Shown piece by piece: positions 13,574-21,438 of a stretch of 24,192 nt of DNA. This DNA is from a virus. The DNA is taken from positions 1 through 24,192 of IMG/VR virus record IMGVR_UViG_3300020179_001009. One strand, 5' to 3'. The stretch's first letter is position 1. The number at the start of each line of letters is the position of its first letter. Position numbers and translations under genes: made by a program. The notes below the pieces were generated by a model. It worked only from the letters and a program-made list of their open reading frames with translations, had not been told where the DNA came from and searched no databases.

Positions 13574-13903
13574 TTATGCTGAGAATGATGAACCGCATCC
13601 ACATTTACTTGTAGCATTTGGGTTCTTTATCTCAAATTGTTCTCCCATTAAAGATGTTTTATAACCTATCTCTGCACCTGTTAAATACTGCATGCTCATG
13701 GCGTCTACTAATAGTTTAATACCATATTGTTCTATGACAAAGTCGTCTTCATTTTGACATTCATCAAACGTGAACCCGTATTGAAATCCGGAGCACCCGC
13801 CTCCAGACACGAATATGCGTAGCAATAAATCTTTGTTTTCCTCGTCAGCTAAGAGAGTTTTAATCTTATTAGCAGCTGATTCGTCTATCGTTATTTGATC
13901 CAT
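13574..13903 (-). CDS. erpA: A-type Fe-S carrier protein, ErpA-like
   Basis: A 109-residue A-type carrier. The three cluster-binding cysteines are present: Cys37 in [11 protein letters not shown] and Cys101/Cys103 in SKCGCGSSF. The [16 protein letters not shown] ending and [16 protein letters not shown] segment fit ErpA better than IscA, though the split is by eye. These proteins receive a cluster from IscU and pass it to apo-enzymes. It is immediately followed by iscU, giving a scaffold-carrier pair on a phage. CATAAATA lies six bases before its ATG; there is no strong ribosome site. Confidence 0.93.
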   Translation of the reverse strand: MDQITIDESAANKIKTLLADEENKDLLLRIFVSGGGCSGFQYGFTFDECQNEDDFVIEQYGIKLLVDAMSMQYLTGAEIGYKTSLMGEQFEIKNPNATSKCGCGSSFSA

Positions 13904-13909
13904 ATATAT

Positions 13910-13917
13910 TATTTATG
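13910..13917 (-). promoter_or_regulatory. Possible T4-late-like promoter (CATAAATA)
   Basis: CATAAATA, one base from TATAAATA, lies in the 22-base gap before the erpA-like gene and ends six bases before its ATG. Same geometry as at 4567, 6979 and 12136. A chance A/T match remains possible. Confidence 0.4.
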
Positions 13918-13925
13918 TTATAAGT

Positions 13926-14906
13926 TTATAACCATCTATCGTTTTTTAATGTCCAATCAACGACTTCTTTGATACGTTCTTTAAGCGATATCTTAGGTTC
14001 CCACCCAAGTTCTCTTAATAAACCACCATCTAAAGCATATCGTAAGTCATGACCGGGTCTTGCACTATGAAAGTCCGATAACTCATAGATAAGTTTTTTG
14101 CCTTGTGCATCAGATATAATTTGTGCTAATTGTAGATTATTTATTTCTTCTTTACCTACAACATTGAATTTAGAACCATTGTATTGATCTTTTAGATTTA
14201 ATATGAATATTAAAGCTTCTGCAACATCTAAAGCATGTATATAACATCTGCTACCAGGAATAGTTTTAGTTGGATCTGAGTGGATGATGATTTTTTCACC
14301 ATCTCTTACACGTTTGATACAAACCGGAATATATTTCTCAGGATGTTGTCTCTCCCCAAATACGTTCATGGTATGAGTAATATAAAGAGGCATCTTGTAT
14401 GTATTAGCGAATGCAACGGCAAGCTCTTCACCGCCAGCTTTTGAAGCTGAGTATGGATTAGAACTATTATATCTGTCATATTCTTTATAATTTATACCAT
14501 TTGGAGCAGGACCAAACACTTCATCTGTTGAGAAGTAAATGAACCGCTCTAAATTTGGTAATGTTCTTGCATAGTTTAATATGTTACATGTACCAACAAC
14601 ATTGTCCATAACAAACTCCATAGGGAATTCAATTGATCGATCCACATGGGAACCTGCAGCAAGATGTAAAATGATATCTATATCACCTATTGATTTGATT
14701 ATTTGTGAATTTAATTCAGCTTTAAGATCATGAAACACAGTTTTAACTCTTCCGTCGTTTGGAACAACTTCAGCTAATCTATTTAAATTTCCAGAAAAAT
14801 CTAATCGATCTAATGTTACTACATTCCAATCAGTAGTATTTAAAATGTGGTTAATTACATGATGTGCGATGAAACCAGCTCCGCCTGTGATCAATACTCT
14901 CTTCAT
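13926..14906 (-). CDS. NAD-dependent SDR, dTDP-glucose 4,6-dehydratase-like
   Basis: A 326-residue extended short-chain dehydrogenase. NAD-binding GGAGFI (8-13), the dehydratase triad part STDEVFG (126-132: Thr127, Asp128, Glu129), catalytic YSASK (152-156), and ARPGHDLRYALD (282-293), which is the RmlB nucleotide-sugar segment. The Asp-Glu pair favours a 4,6-dehydratase over an epimerase. The likely reaction is dTDP- or UDP/GDP-hexose to the 4-keto-6-deoxy sugar; the nucleotide cannot be fixed by eye. No other rml gene is in the window, so it may supply a modified sugar to host surface glycans or to the phage glycosyltransferase. Follows the anchored coiled-coil gene by two bases. Confidence 0.88.
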   Translation of the reverse strand: MKRVLITGGAGFIAHHVINHILNTTDWNVVTLDRLDFSGNLNRLAEVVPNDGRVKTVFHDLKAELNSQIIKSIGDIDIILHLAAGSHVDRSIEFPMEFVMDNVVGTCNILNYARTLPNLERFIYFSTDEVFGPAPNGINYKEYDRYNSSNPYSASKAGGEELAVAFANTYKMPLYITHTMNVFGERQHPEKYIPVCIKRVRDGEKIIIHSDPTKTIPGSRCYIHALDVAEALIFILNLKDQYNGSKFNVVGKEEINNLQLAQIISDAQGKKLIYELSDFHSARPGHDLRYALDGGLLRELGWEPKISLKERIKEVVDWTLKNDRWL

Positions 14907-14908
14907 AA

Positions 14909-15193
14909 CTATTTTCTTTTTAATTTAGCACGAGTTTCAATTATTAGTGCTTCTTGGATACGGATCTTGTTATTAAGTTCATTGATCTGTGCATTAAGAC
15001 TGTCTATCTTAACGTTTAATTTATGATCTTCCTCTTGAACATTATCGTATCTACTATTGGCAAAATTTATTTTTTTATCAAATTCAACTAAGATATTTTC
15101 ATAGTGCTTTGTTTGGATATATGATGCATACGCAAAATAACTTGCCACTACAGCTATCAGTGTTATCAATAAAAATGCTAATCTAATCTTCAT
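14909..15193 (-). CDS. Membrane-anchored coiled-coil protein, unknown function
   Basis: A 94-residue protein. One N-terminal membrane helix (about 5-24, FLLITLIAVVASYFAYASY), then a continuous charged coiled coil to the end with heptad-like Leu/Ile spacing (KIDSLNAQINELNNKIRIQ). The layout is like an inner-membrane spanin or a small anchor protein, but no spanin motif is seen and a clear Rz-type gene lies at 23772. Overlaps the GIY-YIG-like gene by 11 bases; AGGAG stands 11 bases before its ATG. Confidence 0.7.
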   Translation of the reverse strand: MKIRLAFLLITLIAVVASYFAYASYIQTKHYENILVEFDKKINFANSRYDNVQEEDHKLNVKIDSLNAQINELNNKIRIQEALIIETRAKLKRK

Positions 15194-15614
15194 ACTTTAT
15201 ATGACTCCTATGTACTCTACAATTTATGATCCCATTATACCACATATCAGGGTGCTCTAATACTTCATTCTGCATTTGGTACTTGGCCTCAAAATATGAG
15301 GCCGTTCCCTTAGACAAACAAAACATGAGTATTTCCCGTTTGAACTTATCTTCACCCAATGCTTTGACATCGTCTTGTATTTCTTTACTTGAAGACCAAT
15401 AGGTCTTCCAATCTGAATTTATCTTGCTACGAATCTTTTTCTTTTTCTTTGTACCATTCTTAAGCGTAACGGTCTTCACTGATGTCTTACTAAACTTTGA
15501 TAACTTCTTACCGATGTATGCTTTACCAGTAACTAAGTTAGTTATGATGTAAACGAATCCTGTATACTTCTCATCGATCTCTTCTACTGGTTCGCCCTTG
15601 TAGGTCCATGTCAT
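15183..15614 (-). CDS. GIY-YIG-fold-like phage protein
   Basis: A 143-residue basic protein. After a short arm, GFVYIITNLVTGKAYIGKK (19-37) matches the first two strands of GIY-YIG nucleases, with FVY for GIY and YIG retained. KINSDWKTYWSSSKEI and FKREILMFCLSKGTASYFEA follow, the last providing the Glu expected near the catalytic metal. I recall collinear relatives in T4-like cyanophages beside nrdB, so it is probably a stable phage gene and not a recent homing insert. Whether it cuts DNA is open. ATGA overlap with the zinc-ribbon gene. Confidence 0.78.
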   Translation of the reverse strand: MTWTYKGEPVEEIDEKYTGFVYIITNLVTGKAYIGKKLSKFSKTSVKTVTLKNGTKKKKKIRSKINSDWKTYWSSSKEIQDDVKALGEDKFKREILMFCLSKGTASYFEAKYQMQNEVLEHPDMWYNGIINCRVHRSHIKYED

Positions 15615-15757
15615 TCTTCGTAGTCGTCTTCTTCGTCAAATATCTCTGCACCACATACAGGACAAAATACTATGTCCTCTACCGTGACATCATTAGTCTT
15701 TACGGTAATCTTACCATGACTCTCACAGTTAGTGCATTCAAATAATTTTGTTGCCAT
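15611..15757 (-). CDS. Small zinc-ribbon protein, 48 residues
   Basis: A 48-residue frame with two CxxC knuckles: Cys8/Cys11 (FECTNC) and Cys32/Cys35 (FCPVCG), followed by an acidic tail DEEDDYEE. The spacing is that of a rubredoxin-like or zinc-ribbon fold binding one metal. Its ATG overlaps the nrdB stop (TAATG) and its TGA overlaps the next ATG, so it is clearly part of the operon. The role is unknown; a protein- or nucleic-acid-contact adaptor is plausible. Confidence 0.82.
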   Translation of the reverse strand: MATKLFECTNCESHGKITVKTNDVTVEDIVFCPVCGAEIFDEEDDYEE

Positions 15758-16737
15758 TATTGGGCTCCACCCCATACATCCTGCCAAGAACCTTTCAATG
15801 CACCTTTGGCATAGTCTGTAACGCGGTTCTCAAAGAAGTTACCATGAACTGGAGCATTGATCATCTCCTCTACCCATGGTAATGGGTTCTTTTTAACTTT
15901 AAAGATACCTTTTAATCCTAATGAGATTAAACGTCTGTCAGCGATGTAACGGATGTATTGTTTAACGTCTGCTGGTTCAAGTTCTCTCATGTGTGTACCA
16001 GAGAATGATAGGTCGATGAACTTATCTTCGAGTTCAACCATCTTCTCTGCTATAGTATATATACGACTCTTAAGATCATCATTCCAGATCTCGTTGTTCT
16101 CTTTGATAAACGTCTTGAATAGTTTAATCATATTCTCAGCATGCATGGTCTCGTCTACGATTGACCATGTAACGATCTGACCCATACCTTTCATAAGTCC
16201 ATGTCTTGGAAAATTAAGAAGCATAATGAAAGAACTAAATAACTGCATACCCTCCGTGAAAGCAGAGAATACTGCGATGTGAGTGGCAGTGCTATCAAGA
16301 TCGCCATTTCGACTAGATAGGTCAGTAACGTAATCGTGTTTATCTTTCATCTCTTGGTATTCCAAGAATTCATTGTACGTAGATTCAGGCATACCTAATG
16401 TCTCAATCAAATGAGAGTATGCTGCGATGTGTAATGCTTCACGAGCAGCAAACCCCATAAGCATCATTCTAATCTCTGGTTGAGGGAAGTATGGTAAGTA
16501 GTTCTTTACATATCCACCAGCAACGTCGATGTCTCCTTGTGTAAAGAACCTAAATATGTTTGTAAGGAAGTGTTTCTCTTCAGCAGTTAGTTTCTTTTTC
16601 CAATCTTTTACGTCTTCTGCCATCGGAACTTCTGTATGAAGCCAGTGTGCTTGTTCGTGTTTTAACCATGATTCATATGCCCATGGATAGTTAAACGGTT
16701 TGAAATACTCTCGGGTATCTGTTAGTTTATTTGTCAT
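15757..16737 (-). CDS. nrdB: Class Ia ribonucleotide reductase small subunit (NrdB)
   Basis: A 326-residue R2 protein that houses the di-iron tyrosyl radical needed by NrdA. All expected first-shell residues are found: Asp69, Glu100 and His103 with radical Tyr107 (REALHIAAYSHL), Glu162 (FTEGMQ), Glu196 and His199 (VDETMH). It is shorter than E. coli NrdB (376), and the C-terminal tail that docks to NrdA ends QDVWGGAQ. A secreted nuclease gene, one base away, separates it from the small gene after nrdA. It provides deoxynucleotides for phage DNA synthesis. Confidence 0.97.
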   Translation of the reverse strand: MTNKLTDTREYFKPFNYPWAYESWLKHEQAHWLHTEVPMAEDVKDWKKKLTAEEKHFLTNIFRFFTQGDIDVAGGYVKNYLPYFPQPEIRMMLMGFAAREALHIAAYSHLIETLGMPESTYNEFLEYQEMKDKHDYVTDLSSRNGDLDSTATHIAVFSAFTEGMQLFSSFIMLLNFPRHGLMKGMGQIVTWSIVDETMHAENMIKLFKTFIKENNEIWNDDLKSRIYTIAEKMVELEDKFIDLSFSGTHMRELEPADVKQYIRYIADRRLISLGLKGIFKVKKNPLPWVEEMINAPVHGNFFENRVTDYAKGALKGSWQDVWGGAQ

Positions 16738-16738
16738 C

Positions 16739-17491
16739 TTAGAAGTCTTTTAGTTTTAATTTAGTTTTTTCGTAAGCAATCCATCTATCAGGTAACTTTG
16801 GCGAGAAGTTTATGCCAGCTCTTTGTTCTATAGATTCAACAGATACTGAATAATTATCTATGAGTTTTGGATCTAGCTTCTCATTAGGAAATAAGAAAGC
16901 TATTTGACTGCCTGTCTTTGGATCGATGATGATCTTGTATACATGTGATGGTACAGAAACCTTATTCATCATTAATGGTGCACCTTCAAACAAAGCTCCA
17001 GTGATTACGTATACTTCACCTTTAACTTGTGCCCAATATCGTACGTTCTCTTCAAGGTATTTCCAAATACCACGATTATTACCTGGCACTTGTGGCATCA
17101 TGTTAGTTAGATAGAACGATTCAGACATAGCAGTCTTATCAAATGTCATGTCTGCGGCTGGAGCAATATGACCACGATCATATCCCATACCAGTATAATC
17201 TGCAAGCGTTTGTCTATGTTGTACAGGAACTTCTGGATCTTCTCTGAATTCGTCTTTACGTGGTGCGTTCTTTACTAAGTTTGCTGGAACTACATGTTCT
17301 ACTGCATAGTACGCAACCTTTGTAGCATAGTTATAGTTGACTGCATAACCGATACGACATAAGTATTGGTTATTACCATCTTTTAATGCTGGTGCACCTT
17401 GCCATACATGCTGTGGACACTTGTCATCTATTGGGTTTGCTGATGCTAATGATGTAAATCCTAATAGTAGTATTGCTAAAAACTTCTTCAT
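16739..17491 (-). CDS. Secreted DNA/RNA non-specific endonuclease (NUC1 / Serratia nuclease family)
   Basis: A 250-residue beta-beta-alpha-metal nuclease. The signal peptide runs to about ASA (16-18). The active site is intact: DRGH at 105-108 (general base His108), NMMPQ (130-134), metal ligand Asn139 in PGNNRGIW, and Glu147. It would act in the periplasm or outside the cell. Its place inside the ribonucleotide reductase operon suggests nucleotide salvage from DNA outside the cytoplasm, or destruction of incoming DNA, but both are inference. Overlaps the preceding stop (ATGA) with GGAGACAGAGG upstream. Confidence 0.93.
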   Translation of the reverse strand: MKKFLAILLLGFTSLASANPIDDKCPQHVWQGAPALKDGNNQYLCRIGYAVNYNYATKVAYYAVEHVVPANLVKNAPRKDEFREDPEVPVQHRQTLADYTGMGYDRGHIAPAADMTFDKTAMSESFYLTNMMPQVPGNNRGIWKYLEENVRYWAQVKGEVYVITGALFEGAPLMMNKVSVPSHVYKIIIDPKTGSQIAFLFPNEKLDPKLIDNYSVSVESIEQRAGINFSPKLPDRWIAYEKTKLKLKDF

Positions 17492-17679
17492 TCCTCTGTC
17501 TCCAAATATATATTACATTCACTTACCGTAATATCCATGATCTTTACTTTCTTGCCATTTATCTTTACATAAACATGCGGCTCAACATATCTTTTCTTTA
17601 ATGTTGCTGCATTGTTAAGCCCTATAAAAATATCACGGCCAGCGTCTTTTAATCTTTTCATCATTCCTTCTAGTTGCAT
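17488..17679 (-). CDS. Small protein between nrdA and the nuclease, 63 residues
   Basis: A 63-residue basic-then-acidic protein. GAGGGAT, the end of nrdA, serves as ribosome site one codon upstream, and the stop overlaps the nuclease ATG. HVYVKINGKKVKIMDITV (about 35-52) looks like a small beta unit, and ETEE ends the chain. No family recognised. It could bind nucleotide or regulate reductase, but nothing in the sequence shows that. Confidence 0.7.
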   Translation of the reverse strand: MQLEGMMKRLKDAGRDIFIGLNNAATLKKRYVEPHVYVKINGKKVKIMDITVSECNIYLETEE

Positions 17680-17680
17680 A

Positions 17681-19468
17681 TTATCCCTCGCACGCTAAAC
17701 AAGTTTCGCCTTCTGTCATAGCTTTTAAGTCGATCTCTGCGATAACTTCACGCTCGATCTTCTTAGCTACCTTATCAGCCTTAGCGATCTTATCTGATCT
17801 ACAGTAGTACATAGTTTTAAGTTTTTGTTTCCATGCTTGGAAATGAACTGCATGGATATATTTAATATGAGCGTCAGGTCTAAAGAATACATTTAAGCTT
17901 TGTGCTTGGTCAATAAACTCTTGACGATCTGCTGCGTGTTGAACTACCCAACGTTGGTCGATCTCCATAGACGTCTTAAACACGTCTTTCGCCCAATCAT
18001 CTAAGATATCTAGGTGTTGAACTGAACCATCGTTTGCTATGATAGAAGACCAAACTTCATCGTATTTATCTCCTGCTTTATCTTTGAGTATCTTATCAAG
18101 GTACTGGTTCTTATGTAGATGAGATCCTGATAATGTATCTTGTCTATAAGCATTTGCTCTAAATGGTTCTATTGATGGGGAAGTATTACCCATAATGATA
18201 GAAGAGCTAGCATTGGGAGCAATAGCCATAAGATGACTAAACCTGTTTCCAGTGCCTTCGGCATCTGGCGCTTCTCCTCTTTCTTTTCCGAGTTGTTTGT
18301 TTGCTTTATCGAGACTCCCTCTAATATGTGCGAATATCTGCTTATTGAGTCCTGTAGCCATCGCGGACTCCCATGGGATATTCTTTCGCTGCAATAGAGC
18401 GTGCAAACCAAGAGCGCCAATACCAATAGACCGTTCGCGAGAAGCAGAATACTTAGCGCGCTTAATAACAGAAGGAGCATTGTCAATAAAGTGTTGTAAC
18501 ACATTATCCAACATCTCTGCAACGTCTTTAAGAAACAACTTATCATCTTTCCAATCATCATAATACTCCAAGTTTAAACTAGACAAACAACATACTGCTG
18601 TACGTTTTTCATTAGTAGGTAGGATGATCTCAGAACAAAGATTTGATTGATGTACTTGTAATCCTTTATCCTTCAACCATTGTGGCAACTTCCTATTAGA
18701 CTCATCGATAAAGTGTAGGTACGGTTCACCCGTTTGCATACGAAGTTCTAATAGTTTTTGCCATAATTCTTTTGCTGATACTTTTTCTGTCACTATACCT
18801 GAGTGTGGGTCTTTTAGTTCCCATATATCATCAGCCGCTTCATCGATCATACATCTTTCGATGATCTCCATGAAACTATCTGGAATGTTTACACCATGAT
18901 GTAAGTTCAAGCAACGCATGTTTTGGTCACCTGTTGGCTTACGCATCTCAAGGAACATTAAAATGTCAGGATGTGAAATATCCAGGTAAGCAGCATAACT
19001 GCCGCGACGAGTACGGCCTTGACGATAAGCAAGAGAGCTAGCATCATACATTTTAAGATGAGGCATAACGCCAGTAGACTTATCGTCAGCAGACCTAATT
19101 CCAAAGCCAATGCCAACACCACCACCAAGCATAGATAACCAATTAGTTTCACTTAAGTTCTCCACCAACCCTTCGGCCGTATCTTCAATAAAGTTTAAAA
19201 AACATGATATCGGTAAACCGCGTTTAGATCTACCAAACGATAAAACCGGTGTAGCATAGCTTAACCAATGCTTGCTACTATACTCATACAACCTTTGTGC
19301 GTGATATTTATCTGTTGCGAAATGATTTGATACGAACGCGAATCTTTCTTGTGGACTTTCTTCATTATCTGCCATGTATGATTCTTTTAACCTGATTATA
19401 CCTAATTCATCGAATAACTGGTCCCGAGATAGGTCTATCTGAATTCCATTATCTAAAACTTTTTTCAT
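17681..19468 (-). CDS. nrdA: Class I ribonucleotide reductase large subunit (NrdA), without ATP-cone
   Basis: A 595-residue R1 protein (761 in E. coli). Catalytic features: Cys89 (LPISCFLN), Asn276-x-Cys278-x-Glu280 (SNLCSE), Cys293 (AVCCLSSLNL), the radical-relay pair KTMYY near the C-terminus, and the redox CLAC pair at the extreme end. The protein starts close to the catalytic core, so the N-terminal ATP-cone that shuts the enzyme down with dATP is absent, which would keep synthesis running in infection. The ATG has GGAG upstream, and TATAAATA at 19507-19514 could start the mRNA about 30 bases before it. Confidence 0.97.
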   Translation of the reverse strand: MKKVLDNGIQIDLSRDQLFDELGIIRLKESYMADNEESPQERFAFVSNHFATDKYHAQRLYEYSSKHWLSYATPVLSFGRSKRGLPISCFLNFIEDTAEGLVENLSETNWLSMLGGGVGIGFGIRSADDKSTGVMPHLKMYDASSLAYRQGRTRRGSYAAYLDISHPDILMFLEMRKPTGDQNMRCLNLHHGVNIPDSFMEIIERCMIDEAADDIWELKDPHSGIVTEKVSAKELWQKLLELRMQTGEPYLHFIDESNRKLPQWLKDKGLQVHQSNLCSEIILPTNEKRTAVCCLSSLNLEYYDDWKDDKLFLKDVAEMLDNVLQHFIDNAPSVIKRAKYSASRERSIGIGALGLHALLQRKNIPWESAMATGLNKQIFAHIRGSLDKANKQLGKERGEAPDAEGTGNRFSHLMAIAPNASSSIIMGNTSPSIEPFRANAYRQDTLSGSHLHKNQYLDKILKDKAGDKYDEVWSSIIANDGSVQHLDILDDWAKDVFKTSMEIDQRWVVQHAADRQEFIDQAQSLNVFFRPDAHIKYIHAVHFQAWKQKLKTMYYCRSDKIAKADKVAKKIEREVIAEIDLKAMTEGETCLACEG

Positions 19469-19506
19469 TTAAACTCCGTGGGTGTATTTTTAAGGTAGGC
19501 TATTTG

Positions 19507-19514
19507 TATTTATA
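19507..19514 (-). promoter_or_regulatory. T4-late-like promoter before nrdA
   Basis: An exact TATAAATA overlapping the stop codon of the epimerase gene and 38 bases before the nrdA ATG, leaving a short leader with GGAG. T4 nrd genes are early/middle, so a late-type core here could be chance or could mean prolonged reductase supply. Confidence 0.45.
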
Positions 19515-20382
19515 TAGTGGCCATTTCAATGTTGTATGCAGATAGACACATATCTTTTAGTTGATATTGTGGCTGTAACAGGTTGAATCTATTACTAATT
19601 GCTAAAGAAGCAGGATCTCCAGCTCTACGACCCTCCATCTTTACGGTAAAGTCTTGACCCGTAACATCTTTCATGGTTTGAACTACTTCTTTGACCGAGT
19701 ACCCTTTGCCCGAACCAATACATTCGTATGGTGTGTTAAAGGGACCATGCTTAATCGTATCACGAATAGCGTTAACAAGATCCACAACGTGAATATAATC
19801 CCTAACACAACTACCATCTGGTGTATCATAATCATCTCCATAAATGTTCATGTAATCCCTCTTACCTGCTGCGGCTTCTGCAGCAGTACGAATCAAGTGT
19901 GAGGATCTACCTACTTGTCTGTGCATACCATCAGAACCAGCAACATTAAAGAACCTAAATATAGTATAGTTCTTTGATCTTTCTTTGATGACATCTTCGG
20001 CAGCTACTTTAGATCTAGCATAAGGCGACTGAGCGTCAAATGCTCCAGCTGTCGATGCGAATATAAAGTGTGGTTCATGGTTGATGTTTTGTCTCAACAT
20101 GTTTACTGTGCCACCAAGGTTTGTTGAGTAGTACTTTGTTGGGTATGCTACGCTCTCTTCGACTTGGATTAGCCCTGCAAGATGTACGATGACGTCATAG
20201 TCTTCATCACATATATGTTTAGTTACGTCTTTGATTAATATGCGATGGCAGTAACGAGACACTTTATCATTATGTTTCTTCCATTGTATATCAATCCCGG
20301 TAATCTTATGACCAGCTTCAAATAACACCTTTGCTAAGTGTGAGCCGATGTATCCTGTAACTCCTGTGATTAGTACTTTCAA
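19510..20382 (-). CDS. galE: UDP-glucose 4-epimerase-like SDR (GalE)
   Basis: An extended SDR of 290 residues from TTG at 20382. The upstream frame reaches 20394, but GGAG then lies inside it; with the TTG start GGAG stands six bases away and the protein begins MKVLITGVTGYIGSH at the first Rossmann strand. NAD motif GVTGYIG, catalytic Ser/Thr in STAGAF, YARSK (YxxxK), and two stretches typical of GalE, the second being RRAGDPASL. The first is YDTPDGSCVRDYIHVVDL. Predicted reaction: UDP-glucose to UDP-galactose. Overlaps the primase stop (TTGA). It could supply UDP-sugar for the Agt-like enzyme or alter host surface polymers. Shorter than E. coli GalE (338). Confidence 0.88.
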   Translation of the reverse strand: MKVLITGVTGYIGSHLAKVLFEAGHKITGIDIQWKKHNDKVSRYCHRILIKDVTKHICDEDYDVIVHLAGLIQVEESVAYPTKYYSTNLGGTVNMLRQNINHEPHFIFASTAGAFDAQSPYARSKVAAEDVIKERSKNYTIFRFFNVAGSDGMHRQVGRSSHLIRTAAEAAAGKRDYMNIYGDDYDTPDGSCVRDYIHVVDLVNAIRDTIKHGPFNTPYECIGSGKGYSVKEVVQTMKDVTGQDFTVKMEGRRAGDPASLAISNRFNLLQPQYQLKDMCLSAYNIEMATI

Positions 20383-21392
20383 CACTTTCTCCACTGTGTA
20401 AATTTAAGCTTTGCTTCCATTCCTTGGAATGTATTTGTATTTATAGTGTCCATGATTGACTCGATAGTCTTACCAGCCATGATCATCTCATTGATATCTT
20501 TTTCTCTTACTGTGTCAGGCCATAGACATACTGTATAATTGGATTCAATCAACTTGTTTATGAACTTACATATCTCTTTAGACCTTGGTTCATTATCCAT
20601 GATAAGCGTAGCATTGCTAGCTAATGATTTAATAGTTGGTGTATCAAATGATGCGCCTGAGACTGCTATACAGTTAGGCACAAATAAAGAATCGATAGGA
20701 CCTTCTGTAACATATATCCTCTTAGAATAATCTACACGATCTAAAGCATAGATCTTCTCTTCTTTATCGTCTATCTTAATAGAGTAATACTTAGGTTGTT
20801 CACCGCCAAGTGCTCTAGCTTGAAACGCAAATACTTTACCATGTTCATTAAAGTATGGTATGACGATACGAGGATGATCGTCTTTGGTGTTTGTGAAATG
20901 AAACTTTACAGAATTAGTGTATGCTTTAAATGTATCTGTGTAATAAAGTAACTTCCATTTATCTTTAGGTATCTTACGTGATATAAGGTACTGTATTGCT
21001 GGATGACTGATAGGTAATACTTCTATCGGATCCAACTTATCTAATATATTATCTTTTAACTCAACGGAAACAGTAGGTGTCTCCAATTTAAGCTGGGCAT
21101 GAGGTGTGTGGTGCGAAGTTGATTCTTTATATCTTTCTAACACGTATTCGTTATACATGATAGGATCTAATTGCTTTATCAAGTTACCTACAGAAGTTGA
21201 TATACCACAATTATGGCACTTGTATACTAATCTATTATCATTTTTAAATACATATCCGCGAGCTTTTAAAGTATTTTTCTTTGAGTCACCACATATCGGA
21301 CAACTAAAGTTCCAATAGTAGTCGGCTTTCTTTTTAAAGTTACGGAGTTTGTAGGAGATTTGTCCTACGTATTTAGAATCGATGTATAACAT
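20379..21392 (-). CDS. DNA primase, T4 gp61-like (zinc finger plus Toprim)
   Basis: A 337-residue primase. Zinc finger Cys31-x2-Cys34 (CPICGDS) and Cys59-x2-Cys62 (CHNCG) at the N-terminus, then a Toprim domain with YVTEGPIDSLF (Glu230) and IMDNEPRSKE (Asp266); the DNEPR form is characteristic of T4-like phage primases. It makes RNA primers for lagging-strand synthesis with the gp41-type helicase, not in this window. The ATG lies eight bases after the -10 box of an early-type promoter at 21401-21429, with no ribosome site between, so translation is probably from a nearly leaderless mRNA. Confidence 0.93.
   Translation of the reverse strand: MLYIDSKYVGQISYKLRNFKKKADYYWNFSCPICGDSKKNTLKARGYVFKNDNRLVYKCHNCGISTSVGNLIKQLDPIMYNEYVLERYKESTSHHTPHAQLKLETPTVSVELKDNILDKLDPIEVLPISHPAIQYLISRKIPKDKWKLLYYTDTFKAYTNSVKFHFTNTKDDHPRIVIPYFNEHGKVFAFQARALGGEQPKYYSIKIDDKEEKIYALDRVDYSKRIYVTEGPIDSLFVPNCIAVSGASFDTPTIKSLASNATLIMDNEPRSKEICKFINKLIESNYTVCLWPDTVREKDINEMIMAGKTIESIMDTINTNTFQGMEAKLKFTQWRKC
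20438..20445 (-). promoter_or_regulatory. T4-late-like promoter core inside the primase 3' end
   Basis: An exact TATAAATA in the last 60 bases of the primase gene, 56 bases before the epimerase start. It is inside coding sequence, so chance is likely enough, but its position upstream of galE fits separate late expression. Confidence 0.35.
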
Positions 21393-21400
21393 ATAGTATA

Positions 21401-21429
21401 ATTATATCTCAAATAACAATTAATGTACA
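21401..21429 (-). promoter_or_regulatory. T4-early-like promoter of the primase gene
   Basis: Minus strand: -35 TGTACA (21424-21429), TTAATT plus 11 bases (17 in all), -10 TATAAT (21401-21406). The -35 sits in an 18-base palindrome, AATTAATGTACATTAATT, which could also be an operator. The primase ATG begins 8 bases after the -10. Confidence 0.82.
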
Positions 21430-21438
21430 TTAATTTTT

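Noticed and set aside
15183-15614. Free-standing homing endonuclease inserted next to nrdB
   Set aside because: It is woven into the operon by ATGA and 11-base overlaps and resembles a stable T4-like phage protein; no disrupted gene or intron is seen.
18169-18561. Leucine-rich open frame within nrdA
   Set aside because: Out-of-frame shadow of a strongly conserved gene; the leucine runs come from codon shift.
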